A stretch of DNA of 64,000 bases from an uncultured Clostridia bacterium (GTDB lineage: Bacteria; Bacillota; Clostridia; UBA1381), in NCBI GenBank assembly GCA_934476075.1, contig CAKSNH010000008.1:41758-105757 (forward strand), read 5' to 3'. A program made the position numbers and the translations under genes. Of the stretch, positions 17,993 through 25,952 are shown piece after piece. Below the pieces are notes generated by a model, which was not told where the DNA came from, did not search any database, and saw only the letters and a program-made list of their open reading frames with translations. How positions within the stretch are numbered: the first letter of the stretch is position 1; each line of letters starts with the position of its first letter.

Positions 17993-18097
17993 AGGAAATT
18001 GCGTAAAAATAAAAAAGCTTCTGATAGAAGCACCGCCTGCGGGCGGGGAATAAGGCAGCGTTTTTGATTTTTCGTCATTGCGTTTACGCAATTTCCT
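17993..18097. repeat. Dispersed ~100-bp repeat, copy 1, with 15-bp terminal inverted repeats
   Basis: The element is bounded by AGGAAATTGCGTAAA and its exact complement (17993-18007 and 18083-18097). Inside are a GCTTCTGATAGAAGC hairpin and a C/G-rich segment (ACCGCCTGCGGGCGGGG). Positions 18008-18100 match 20671-20766 with only a few differences. The two copies flank the gene at 18185-20380. It has no coding frame and resembles a REP- or MITE-like element. Confidence 0.75.
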
Positions 18098-18109
18098 ACA
18101 AATTCAAAA

Positions 18110-18152
18110 AGCCGATATAAAGTTTGAGAAATTTTCAAACCTTATATCGGCT
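18110..18152 (-). terminator. Terminator behind the SH3/stalk-domain protein gene
   Basis: AGCCGATATAA / TTATATCGGCT enclose a second inner pairing (GTTTGA / TCAAAC). It lies 33 bp after the stop at 18185, and on the minus strand is followed by TTTTGAATTTG. Confidence 0.75.
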
Positions 18153-18184
18153 AAAATTTTTATTTGCTTTAATATATCCAAAAA

Positions 18185-20380
18185 TCAGCCCACTATCTCG
18201 TCAGGGTCATCATATGCCGTTCTTGCCGGAATAACCCAAATCATCTGAGTGCTTTCGTCCCACTCAACACGGCAATCCAAAGCATCTGTTATATCACGAA
18301 GTTTAAAATAATTGTTGTCATTAATATTATAGCAGGTTGCCTTAATCGGCACGCCGTCAAGCGTTAAAAATGCCGATGATGAATAAGCTGTTCTTTCGAC
18401 GCCGTCACCCGGTGTTAATTCACCGCCGACCTCTGTGTAATCATAAAAGCTCAGCATATCAATAGAATTTGTTGCACCGTCATACTTAATATCAAAGGAT
18501 TTAATTGTTCCGTCTAGGATTTCTGCAATATCCCTTAACTTAAAGTAGTTGTTGTCATCAATGTTATATGCGATGGTGTTATATTTAAGTCCGTCCAGAC
18601 AAACAGTCTGCGTTTTTGCAACAGAGTTTTTGCTGAACCCGTTTCCCGGATAATAGGTAAAGGTTTCCTGTTCATCATCTTCATGAACCAAATAGCGAAT
18701 CTCTCCGTTATAAAAAATAGTATAGATTTTTCCTGTTATAATCCAAGGCTCTATATCGGCAGGGTCTATTCCCGGAATATCCCTCATATCTTCATCACGG
18801 TCAAACGAAAATTCTTCAATGCCGTATACATTTACCCATTCTTTATCCTGTATTTTGTTAATGTCACCGTTGTTTGAACGAACCCACTCACCGTATTCCA
18901 AGCTTTTGTTCATATCAACGTTGATATATCCGAAATGATACTCTTTCAGTTTTGCAATTCCTTCGGCCGAATAAGTTAGTGCACCCCATTCACCCCAAGG
19001 TGTATCTACGGACAGAACGCCGATAGGTGCACCAAGCACTGCCGTATCCGCCGCAGACAGTGTTTTGGTGAATTCATCAAGATTGCTTGTCGGAATGTAA
19101 CATTCCTTCGAATTGAACCATATTTTTGAATTTGTGCCGTCATAGTTCATATCTATAACATCGATTGCCGCACCTTTTTTTACTGAACCGACCACGGAAG
19201 AACCGTCGGAAATATCACAATCAACAGCCGCTATTGCTTTGTACTGCGTTGTCGGTTTTTCAGTGTTTGCAAGCTGCACATTCACATACTTTGAGTCAAC
19301 ATAATAAAGACCTTTCTTATAGTAAATCTTATAATGACCGTTCTGCGGAGTGCTGTCTACAATTTGAAGTGACTGATTGATTTTATAAACGCCTGACTTT
19401 ACATAATCCGTATCATCTGGAGTTGTTTTAACCATTAAAAGACCGGTTGCCTTGCCTACCGCCTCAATTTTCGGAGGTGTTGATACCTGATTGTTAATAT
19501 CTAGGATATAACAATTTTTTCTTGGAAGGAAATATACGCCCGGTTTCCAGCTTGTGAAAGCAGTACCGTCTTTCTCACCACACTGTCTGATTGTACCACG
19601 CGATTCGTCAACACCGCCCTCGCTCCATACGGCAACCCATTGCTCGTTATAGGCAACAACTTCAAATTCACTCGTTGTTGTAGCATAAAATGCTGTGTTA
19701 GCGTTTGATTCTGTTCTGCTCTTTTCAGCAAACGGAGGGTCATATCCTATTGCTTTAAGCTCATCAAGTCTTTTTGAATGATAGTTAATCGGCGGATTGC
19801 CGGGATAGAACGACGCTTTTACCGAGCCGATTTTTCCCTCATCACCTATGTGTACAATCGCCATTCCCACAAGCGGCAATGAATCGGGGCGGTCATGTCT
19901 TACCCATTCCGTCGGTACTTTTGCATAAAAATTCCTTTCTTTACCCTCGGTTGTTTTACTTCCGCCGTAGATGTAATCGGAAAGAAATGTCATCTCTATT
20001 GCGTGCTGATATTTGTCAGTATCGGAAGTCGCCCATTGTTTGTTTAGTTCCTTTTCAGCGGTTTCGGCAGCTTCAAGTATCGGTGTTGTTTCCCTCGCCG
20101 TTGTATAAGCAAGGATATATCCGATTGAACCGTCTTGAAGCTGAATTTTATGAAATTTTCTGTTGTCTTCTCCGACTACATAAGGCTCTAAAATTGTCAC
20201 TCTGGTTCCTTTGTTGACCTCGCATATACCTCCCGAATAGGTGGGATTTTTTGTAACATTTACAGTACCGCCGTATACAACATAGGCAGTATCACCCGCC
20301 TTTAATTCAGCTGCGGCAGACGCAACAATACAAAACAACATAAATGTGCAGAGCATTGCCGTTAAAATTTTCTTCAACAC
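18185..20380 (-). CDS. Secreted SH3-like and stalk-domain protein (731 aa)
   Basis: A Sec signal peptide (1-24, ending SAAA) is followed by an SH3-like segment (26-95: GDTAYVVYGG, then GTRVTILEPY). A large middle region has no family I recognise, apart from a second SH3-like segment (about 320-370). The C-terminal ~150 residues hold two copies of the stalk motif NYFKLRDIxxxLD (NIDDNNYFKLRDI and NINDNNYFKLRDI), as in copper-amine-oxidase N-terminal-like domains of Clostridia cell-wall proteins. The start is GTG at 20380, chosen because GGGGG lies 8 bp upstream and the signal peptide follows directly. A cell-envelope role is inferred. Confidence 0.82.
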   Translation of the reverse strand: MLKKILTAMLCTFMLFCIVASAAAELKAGDTAYVVYGGTVNVTKNPTYSGGICEVNKGTRVTILEPYVVGEDNRKFHKIQLQDGSIGYILAYTTARETTPILEAAETAEKELNKQWATSDTDKYQHAIEMTFLSDYIYGGSKTTEGKERNFYAKVPTEWVRHDRPDSLPLVGMAIVHIGDEGKIGSVKASFYPGNPPINYHSKRLDELKAIGYDPPFAEKSRTESNANTAFYATTTSEFEVVAYNEQWVAVWSEGGVDESRGTIRQCGEKDGTAFTSWKPGVYFLPRKNCYILDINNQVSTPPKIEAVGKATGLLMVKTTPDDTDYVKSGVYKINQSLQIVDSTPQNGHYKIYYKKGLYYVDSKYVNVQLANTEKPTTQYKAIAAVDCDISDGSSVVGSVKKGAAIDVIDMNYDGTNSKIWFNSKECYIPTSNLDEFTKTLSAADTAVLGAPIGVLSVDTPWGEWGALTYSAEGIAKLKEYHFGYINVDMNKSLEYGEWVRSNNGDINKIQDKEWVNVYGIEEFSFDRDEDMRDIPGIDPADIEPWIITGKIYTIFYNGEIRYLVHEDDEQETFTYYPGNGFSKNSVAKTQTVCLDGLKYNTIAYNIDDNNYFKLRDIAEILDGTIKSFDIKYDGATNSIDMLSFYDYTEVGGELTPGDGVERTAYSSSAFLTLDGVPIKATCYNINDNNYFKLRDITDALDCRVEWDESTQMIWVIPARTAYDDPDEIVG

Positions 20381-20670
20381 AATAATTCCCCCTTTTATTT
20401 TTCCGTTTTTTATTTTCTTGTTAATTCATTAGAATTTTCATATTATATAATTATTATATACTATATTTATGTAATATGCAAGTGTGGTTTGGAAAATTTA
20501 TGTTGAAATTGGTGAAAATTTAGAAATATTATGCTTTATTTTTTATTCATAGATTTCACCATTTCAATGGTGAGTAAGCATAATCGTCCGTTTATCCGTT
20601 AAGCCAAGCTAAGATTTTTGGTAATTGTGATTTGTTCCATTTTTAAATTTAAAGTAAACAGTAAATAGGC

Positions 20671-20766
20671 AATAAAAAAGCTTCTGATAGAAGCACCGCC
20701 TGCGGGCGTGGGAATAATGTAGCATTTTTGATTTTTCGTCATTGCGTTTTACGCAATTTCCTACAA
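20671..20766. repeat. Dispersed ~100-bp repeat, copy 2
   Basis: It matches 18008-18100 over nearly the full length (GCTTCTGATAGAAGC hairpin, ACCGCCTGCGGGCG, TTTTTGATTTTTCGTCATTGCG) but lacks the left terminal arm. It runs directly into the terminator hairpin at 20771. The rest of the gap 20381-20670 is AT-rich upstream sequence without a gene. Confidence 0.75.
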
Positions 20767-20770
20767 ATAA

Positions 20771-20807
20771 AAAAATCGACAAGTACAAATGGTACTTGTC
20801 GATTTTT
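20771..20807. terminator. Strong bidirectional hairpin near the prophage left boundary
   Basis: A perfect 16-bp stem (AAAAATCGACAAGTAC and complement) with a 5-nt loop has A/T runs at both bases and so can end transcripts in either direction. It insulates chromosomal genes from the accessory region to its right. Confidence 0.75.
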
Positions 20808-20937
20808 GGCTCCCCGATTATATCTATTAACGAACAAATCTATTTAATAGGGTACACATTATTGTATATATCACAACTATAATATATATTTCTGTTTTTG
20901 ATTATTCTATTCTTGTATTCATAATAAATATATGTTA

Positions 20938-20973
20938 AGATAAAAAAGAACAGTGATGGCACGTCCCACTGTT
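20938..20973 (-). terminator. Minus-strand terminator at the left prophage edge
   Basis: AACAGTG / CACTGTT around an 11-nt loop is followed on the minus strand by CTTTTTTATC. It overlaps the stop of the short frame at 20972-21064. Confidence 0.7.
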
Positions 20974-21064
20974 AAACGTCTTGATTAAGTCTGCTGTTAT
21001 TCAGTAGGCTTTTCTTTTTTGCCATTTCTCTTACTTCTGATACTGCTTTCTTTACTTTGCCCAT
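20972..21064 (-). pseudogene. Short Lys-rich frame, possible gene remnant
   Basis: A 30-codon frame from ATG 21064 (MGKVKKAVSEVREMAKKKS at the start) ends inside a good terminator. The same frame stays open upstream for about 17 codons without a start. It could be a tiny gene or the last piece of a gene truncated at the prophage edge. No family is recognised. Confidence 0.25.
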
Positions 21065-21133
21065 ATCTTTACAAGCTGAAAACTTATCGGCTACAAGATT
21101 TAACTTGTATAAAAATAATTAACCTTTTATATA

Positions 21134-21161
21134 TAAAAAAGAGTGAGAATAATCCCACTCT
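21134..21161 (-). terminator. Terminator of the ParA operon
   Basis: AGAGTG / CACTCT with a 10-nt loop lies just after the stop at 21165, followed on the minus strand by TTTTTTATATAT. Confidence 0.7.
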
Positions 21162-21164
21162 ACA

Positions 21165-21857
21165 CTATCTATATGAGAATATCATATCTACTAGTTTATC
21201 ACCAATTAAATATTTTAAAACACTTTTCCTTCTAAAAAAAGTAATGTCCAGTAATTCATAATACATACATACTACCATTTTGTTAAACAGCTTTATCATG
21301 TTTATTATATTTTTGAAATAATTATTCTGATTTTTTAACTGTCCAGTATTAGATATGCACTGACAAAAAACATATGTTAAATTATCATTTAATAATTTAG
21401 AACCATGTATGTAACCACATGATACCGTATACTCATTTTTGATTAATGAAAATTCAGCGTCTGTTAACTTTAATATGTCTTTTTTCTCTTTTAATTTTAT
21501 AAATGAATTGTTTGTAATATAATCTTCCTCAATATCTATATATGTCAGCCATCTAACATAGTTTTCAATAATAGAACGTTCATTAACATATATATATCTA
21601 GTTTCATTTTTTATAATACTGACAATATAATTATAATAATCTGAAATTAACACTTTTAAATTATAATCATGTTTTCTTTCATATATTTCTTTTAAAAAAA
21701 TAATTTGTTTAGATATAAAAGCAAAAAAACTTTTTTGTTGTTGCGTAATATGCAAACAATCATTTTTGTTTGCATAATCAGCTAACGTTACCATAAAATC
21801 AGCTATTGACTTTTTTATTTCTATTACTTGTGAAATTACTAGTTCATTTTTTGTCAT
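21165..21857 (-). CDS. Unknown helical protein, third gene of the ParA operon
   Basis: The 230-residue protein has no family I recognise. It is Lys-, Asn- and Ile-rich, predicted mainly helical, with no signal peptide and only a moderately hydrophobic stretch near 190-212. Its ATG overlaps the stop of the preceding gene (TAATG), so the two are translationally coupled. Its base composition is far more AT-rich than the phage structural genes, which suggests separately acquired cargo. A partner role with the ParA ATPase is inferred from the operon only. Confidence 0.7.
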   Translation of the reverse strand: MTKNELVISQVIEIKKSIADFMVTLADYANKNDCLHITQQQKSFFAFISKQIIFLKEIYERKHDYNLKVLISDYYNYIVSIIKNETRYIYVNERSIIENYVRWLTYIDIEEDYITNNSFIKLKEKKDILKLTDAEFSLIKNEYTVSCGYIHGSKLLNDNLTYVFCQCISNTGQLKNQNNYFKNIINMIKLFNKMVVCMYYELLDITFFRRKSVLKYLIGDKLVDMIFSYR

Positions 21858-22204
21858 TATTTAATCCACCCATCAAAATCATTTTTTGCTTCTTTTATAT
21901 TATCCTCATTTTTTAATTTTTCTATTATTTCGCAGACAAATCTATATAACTGTTTTTGAACCAATGTATAATCACTTTTATCATTAATTATTCTACAAAC
22001 TTTTGCAACTATCATTGTTCTAGATTTTAGAATATAATTTTTTAATTCGATTCCAAGTATCGATTTTATAAATTGTGCAATATCCGAATTATGTTTAAAA
22101 ATTTTTTTTGAAAATATTAGTTCAGTAATAATTCCGATTAATTTATACTTATAAATACTTTTATTTTTTAACTCATTTCTATATAAAAGTAAATTTGTGT
22201 ACAC
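21857..22204 (-). CDS. Unknown small protein, second gene of the ParA operon
   Basis: The 115-residue product starts at GTG 22204 with the ribosome site GAGGAGTG, 4 bp after the ParA stop. It is helical and basic with no recognised domain or HTH signature. In plasmid partition operons the gene after parA usually encodes the DNA-binding adaptor; that role is possible here but not shown by any motif. Confidence 0.7.
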   Translation of the reverse strand: MYTNLLLYRNELKNKSIYKYKLIGIITELIFSKKIFKHNSDIAQFIKSILGIELKNYILKSRTMIVAKVCRIINDKSDYTLVQKQLYRFVCEIIEKLKNEDNIKEAKNDFDGWIK

Positions 22205-22208
22205 AATA

Positions 22209-23060
22209 TCACTCCTCTTCCATATCAGATATTTTGTTTAATAATTCTGCACTTATCGCTTCAATATCTTCTTTTGGTTTTTTATATTTTGTTGGGATTG
22301 TTCCTGCTATACCATATTGTATGTTATCATATTTAGATGTAGAAGATGAAAAAATATCTATATCATTTACCACTTTTTTACTTTCAAAACTACTTTTTAT
22401 TCTATTTTGTTTCGGTGTTATCTTGCTATCAATCATTGTATATACCAGTCCTATACATTTTAATGCAATTCTTTCTTCATTAATCAAACTGGTTACAGCT
22501 TTTTGTAATGAGTCTATTCCTACTATTGAATATCTGTCTATACGATTTGGTATTAAATAATAGTCCGATGCCATCAATGCACTATCTGTATATATAGTAA
22601 GTGTTGGCGGACAATCAATTAATATATAGTCATATTTTTCACGTAACTTATTATCCTCAATAAAATTCTTAATCCTTTTTACAAAGTGATTATCATTAAT
22701 TTTGTTTGCTAATACTAAATTCAAATCCCCACAAAGTATATCAAGATTTTTTTTCAAATCTATTATTATATCCGAATCATTAGGCGTACTATATGTTTGA
22801 CTCATCTCAACTTGAGGTTTAAATAAACGATAAATTGTTTTTTGATTAACTAGTATATTACTAGTATAATAATTTTCTTCACTTTCTGAATCATTTTTTT
22901 TATAACAGTCAAGCATTGCTTGCGTAGCATTAAATTGTGGGTCTGCATCAATGAGCAGTATAGACTTTCCAATTTCAGACAAATAATCAGCGATGCCTAT
23001 ACATAGAGTTGTTTTTCCTACTCCACCTTTCATGTTTATTATAGAAATTACCTTTCCCAT
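22209..23060 (-). CDS. parA: ParA/Soj-type partition ATPase
   Basis: The 283-residue protein has the deviant Walker A KGGVGKTT (11-18), the switch I region DADPQFNAT (38-46) and the Walker B strand YDYILIDCPP. It lacks an N-terminal HTH, which places it with short ParA/Soj proteins that bind DNA non-specifically and move cargo on the nucleoid. It leads a tight operon with two unknown genes and no parB. The ribosome site is GGGAG. In a prophage it may serve an extrachromosomal state or a cargo system; both are inference. Confidence 0.88.
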   Translation of the reverse strand: MGKVISIINMKGGVGKTTLCIGIADYLSEIGKSILLIDADPQFNATQAMLDCYKKNDSESEENYYTSNILVNQKTIYRLFKPQVEMSQTYSTPNDSDIIIDLKKNLDILCGDLNLVLANKINDNHFVKRIKNFIEDNKLREKYDYILIDCPPTLTIYTDSALMASDYYLIPNRIDRYSIVGIDSLQKAVTSLINEERIALKCIGLVYTMIDSKITPKQNRIKSSFESKKVVNDIDIFSSSTSKYDNIQYGIAGTIPTKYKKPKEDIEAISAELLNKISDMEEE

Positions 23061-23230
23061 ATCTTATCACACTCCCTAAATATTATAACTATATTTAAGT
23101 ATATATCATAAAAACTCTTTTTTCAATACACTTATTAGCATTCTTTGTTAAAAAATCCGAAAACTATTATAATAATTAGGTATTTTATACTTTTTTGATG
23201 TTTATTGTTTTATTACTTAAAACACAAAAA

Positions 23231-23247
23231 AGTAGGCATTGCCTACT
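23231..23247 (-). terminator. Terminator behind the DUF2971 gene
   Basis: AGTAGGC / GCCTACT with a 3-nt loop lies 12 bp after the stop at 23260; on the minus strand T residues follow (TTTTTTGTG). Nearly the same hairpin recurs at 24781-24805. Confidence 0.75.
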
Positions 23248-23259
23248 CTTTACATCTAT

Positions 23260-24141
23260 TTAAACATATAATTCATATTTATCATATTTCATTTTCATCC
23301 TTGATACACCAAAATTCTGTTCTTTTGCTATCTTCATTATCTTTTCTTCATTTTCCATTGTAGTCTTTATTCCAAGATAAATATGTTTGGGCGGTATTAT
23401 ATCAATACAATTATTTATACAATCTTGTTCCATCAATACTATACGCCATTCCTGCTCATACATCCAATAATCACACTTACAATAATTATATTTTAACCTT
23501 AATTCTGCCCACTTATCATCAATTTTTATATAATTAACTTCATTAGGTCTTTTTAAATATTTAACCGGTGCAAGAAATCCATATAAATAATTGAATTTTC
23601 TTAAATCTGATATATCATATTCTATACAAAATCCACTGTGTGCATCAGCATAATGTGACCACATTAATATATTATCATTCTTTTCTGAAAAACAAGCAAT
23701 TCTAAATTCTTTATTGTTCTTCTTCATTTGATTATACAGTTCTTCTCTATATCTCAATATTAATTGTTCTATCTCATTTGTATTTTCCTTTATTTTATTT
23801 AAAATACTACTTTTATACTCCTCACTAATAAATTTATATCCATCACCTACTCTTTCAATTAATATTTTTTCTTTCTCCTCAATACTTATATTAGGATTAT
23901 TCAACTCATCATAATATTCTATTTTTTCACAGAATGCAATACATTCCCATGGGTCATTCAATTTTTCTGGTGATGATAAATATAGTTTTTTATTTTTCAA
24001 AGCATCCAAATTATATCCATTTTCATCAAAACTTCTGTATCTGAATAAACTTCCCTTAACATTTCTACATATATATCTTCCTGCCTGGTCATAATCTGTT
24101 TCAAATAACTCAAAATACTTATCCTTATCTAACTGTATCAT
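23260..24141 (-). CDS. DUF2971 family protein
   Basis: The 293-residue protein shows the DUF2971 pattern: LFRYRSFD, then KLYLSSPEKLNDPWEC, then FRIACFSEKNDNILMWSHYADAHSGFCIEYD, and a C-terminal EWRIVL. The family is often found in prophage and defence-rich regions; its activity is unknown. It is a single gene with its own ribosome site (AAGGAG) and terminator, is strongly AT-rich, and lies between the ParA operon and the lysis genes, the usual place for phage cargo. Confidence 0.85.
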   Translation of the reverse strand: MIQLDKDKYFELFETDYDQAGRYICRNVKGSLFRYRSFDENGYNLDALKNKKLYLSSPEKLNDPWECIAFCEKIEYYDELNNPNISIEEKEKILIERVGDGYKFISEEYKSSILNKIKENTNEIEQLILRYREELYNQMKKNNKEFRIACFSEKNDNILMWSHYADAHSGFCIEYDISDLRKFNYLYGFLAPVKYLKRPNEVNYIKIDDKWAELRLKYNYCKCDYWMYEQEWRIVLMEQDCINNCIDIIPPKHIYLGIKTTMENEEKIMKIAKEQNFGVSRMKMKYDKYELYV

Positions 24142-24293
24142 GATTTCTCCTTAATTAATTATTTCATTAAACTTACAATACAATAAATATTCTTTAATGT
24201 CAATAGTAATGTTTACTGCTGTAAATTAAAACAATTTTATGTAAAATGTATATAATATTTTTAACATTTTATCAATTTTTTCAACAAACCTCT

Positions 24294-24317
24294 TACCATA
24301 CTTAATTAAGTATGGTA
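24294..24317. promoter_or_regulatory. 24-bp perfect palindrome next to a TATAAT box
   Basis: TACCATACTTAA is followed at once by its exact complement TTAAGTATGGTA. A TATAAT (24321-24326) lies 4 bp downstream, so the palindrome covers the spacer and -35 area of the promoter reading to the small peptide gene at 24347. It is most simply read as the operator of a dimeric repressor; the ribbon-helix-helix protein at 24610 is an obvious candidate. Confidence 0.7.
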
Positions 24318-24346
24318 TACTATAATCATAGAGAGGAGGTGAGATA

Positions 24347-24463
24347 GTGAAACATAAAAAAAAGAGTGATACTCATAGGGTAATTACAAATATCACTCTA
24401 ACCATTAAATTAATAATTGAGGTTATCGGCTTAATAACTGCAATAATTAATTTTAAAAAATAG
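24347..24463 (+). CDS. 38-residue hydrophobic peptide, type I toxin-like
   Basis: The GTG start follows a very strong site (GAGAGGAGGTGAG). The peptide has a basic N-terminus (KHKKKS), a hydrophobic segment of about 22 residues (LTIKLIIEVIGLITAII) and ends in NFKK, the layout of small membrane toxins and holin-like peptides. The coding start contains a 9-bp inverted repeat (AGAGTGATA at 24363 and its complement at 24391), and a GGGGGAG / CTCCCCC hairpin follows the stop (24470-24488). A toxin role is inferred from form only. Confidence 0.5.
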   Translation: MKHKKKSDTHRVITNITLTIKLIIEVIGLITAIINFKK

Positions 24464-24521
24464 TATAACGGGGGAGAATTTCTCCCCCACATAATTATAT
24501 ATTAAATGTTTCACAAAGTCA

Positions 24522-24605
24522 ATGAATGAAATAATTATTATATTGCTGTCCGTATTAATAATACTTGATGCAATTCAACTGATTAATAATTTAAAAAGGA
24601 GGTAA
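24522..24605 (+). CDS. Possible 27-residue hydrophobic leader peptide
   Basis: The frame encodes a peptide with the hydrophobic core IIIILLSVLIILDAIQLI. Its stop lies within the ribosome site of the ribbon-helix-helix gene (GGAGGTAA), which would couple translation. There is no ribosome site of its own, so it may be fortuitous. Confidence 0.3.
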   Translation: MNEIIIILLSVLIILDAIQLINNLKRR

Positions 24606-24609
24606 CCCC

Positions 24610-24789
24610 ATGAGTAACACAAGCTGGCAAGTCAAAGCAAACTACAACAAAAAGACTTATCGTTCTTTCAGCACGCAAATCAAACCCGATTTATTCGACC
24701 GCATCGACACATACTGTAAATCAAACAATATCAGCCGTTCGGAATTTCTAAATCGTGCAATAACTTTACTTGAAATGCAAAAAGAGTAG
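24610..24789 (+). CDS. Ribbon-helix-helix (Arc/MetJ-type) DNA-binding protein
   Basis: The 59-residue protein has a beta strand RSFSTQIKPDLFDRI, then a helix and turn (CKSNNISRSEFLNRAI), the usual RHH pattern. The ATG follows AAGGAGG. It is the last gene of the short plus-strand group behind the palindrome and could be its repressor. Its stop lies in the bidirectional terminator shared with the convergent amidase gene. Confidence 0.8.
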   Translation: MSNTSWQVKANYNKKTYRSFSTQIKPDLFDRIDTYCKSNNISRSEFLNRAITLLEMQKE

Positions 24790-24805
24790 GCACTGCCTAC
24801 TCTTT
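24780..24805. terminator. Bidirectional terminator shared by two convergent genes
   Basis: AAAGAGTAGGC / GCCTACTCTTT with loop ACT contains the stop codons of both the RHH gene (plus) and the amidase gene (minus). Confidence 0.85.
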
Positions 24806-25540
24806 CGCTTTCTCCAACATTCTCCCCATAATCACCATGCCCCTGAGCATATCACCGCTCACATTAATATCCCCGTTTTCGTCACCACGCATTACACCGC
24901 TGTCAATCAGCTTTTGCACCATACCCTTGCCCCAATCGGGAACATCGGCGATTGTCTTGTATACGGGATTTCGGTCTTTCATTCCCTGTACAATCCCATA
25001 TAAATTGGTCAAACTTTCATCAATCGCCTTAACCTTTGCTTTTTCCGCCTCTGTCATTTCGTCATCACTCCCATTCATAACCTGTAACTTAAATTTCTCC
25101 CACACCGAATTATCCAAAAACGTCTTTGGACAATCTTTCAGTGTCACGTCATAGTGCCGCACAACATGGTCAATATCAATATTGTACTTACCCATCAAAT
25201 ACCGCACCAATTCCACAGTATTCTTTTCCACCGTCAAATTACGGCTTACACTGTTGCACATTTCCACGCCGATTGAATTAGCGTTTCTGCACTCCGCATG
25301 ATAATACTTTTTCGCACCGCAGTGCCATGCAACGTCCTTATCCTCAACACACTGCCAAATACTATTTTCATCAACAAAATAGTGTGCTGACGAACCACGA
25401 TAATCTGATTTAAAATACTTTGTATTATTGTAAGCCGTATCGCCCACATTGCCCGTATAATGCACAACAATGTATTTTATGTCCCTCTTTGATTTAACTG
25501 TCCGATTTATCGCCGTCAGATTTTTCTCTATCTTCAACAT
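24797..25540 (-). CDS. Phage endolysin, N-acetylmuramoyl-L-alanine amidase (Amidase_2)
   Basis: The 247-residue enzyme cuts the amide bond between muramic acid and the peptide of the cell wall to release phage. Zinc ligands are His27 (VVHYTG), His129 (VRHYD) and Cys137 (KDCP), with Glu93 in GVEMCN, as in T7 lysozyme-type amidases. The C-terminal segment (PDWGKGMVQKLIDSGVMRGDENG) resembles wall-binding repeats of Clostridia phage lysins. There is no signal peptide, so export depends on the overlapping holin gene (47-bp overlap). Confidence 0.93.
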   Translation of the reverse strand: MLKIEKNLTAINRTVKSKRDIKYIVVHYTGNVGDTAYNNTKYFKSDYRGSSAHYFVDENSIWQCVEDKDVAWHCGAKKYYHAECRNANSIGVEMCNSVSRNLTVEKNTVELVRYLMGKYNIDIDHVVRHYDVTLKDCPKTFLDNSVWEKFKLQVMNGSDDEMTEAEKAKVKAIDESLTNLYGIVQGMKDRNPVYKTIADVPDWGKGMVQKLIDSGVMRGDENGDINVSGDMLRGMVIMGRMLEKAKE

Positions 25541-25940
25541 TTTGTGTCCCCCTTAATTGCAATAATACTGCCTTTAATTTCGGCGGTATACCGCCACCGC
25601 CGTTAATCTCGGCACAATTCTCCAATAAGCTTAATCCCTCGTTTGCGATAAAGAACATAATCACAATTTCCCTAAGCATAATCTTGTCACCGATTACCGT
25701 CTGCAACACATTCGCCGTCACAACCATAATCAAAATTACAATCTTTTTTGCAATGCCCTTGAATCCTATCTCGCTTGATAACCTTTTCGTGTACCAGCCT
25801 TTCAAAAGTCCCGTTATGTAATCCAAAATAATCAGCGTTATCAATGCACAAAGCAGCTTGTCCCATGCTCCGAATGCCCACGCAAACACACCGCCGAAAA
25901 TACCGACCACAACACTTATCCAATTAAAAAATTTATCCAT
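25494..25940 (-). CDS. Phage holin (phi29/toxin-secretion holin family)
   Basis: The 148-residue protein has three to four hydrophobic segments and the holin-family core LIILDYITGLLKGWYTKRLSSEIGFKGIAKK. It forms the membrane holes through which the amidase reaches the wall. ATG 25940 is chosen because AAGGAGTGAG lies just upstream. Its tail is charged and overlaps the start of the amidase gene. Confidence 0.9.
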   Translation of the reverse strand: MDKFFNWISVVVGIFGGVFAWAFGAWDKLLCALITLIILDYITGLLKGWYTKRLSSEIGFKGIAKKIVILIMVVTANVLQTVIGDKIMLREIVIMFFIANEGLSLLENCAEINGGGGIPPKLKAVLLQLRGTQNVEDREKSDGDKSDS

Positions 25941-25952
25941 TCTGCTCACTCC

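Noticed and set aside
20808..21134. Left attachment core (attL)
   Set aside because: Serine integrases use short cores and the right end is outside the window, so there is nothing to compare with; a tRNA-like end after 20808 (GGCTCCCCGA) does not fold as a tRNA.
21857..22204. ParB gene
   Set aside because: The 115-residue protein has no ParB box or visible HTH; calling it ParB would rest on position alone.
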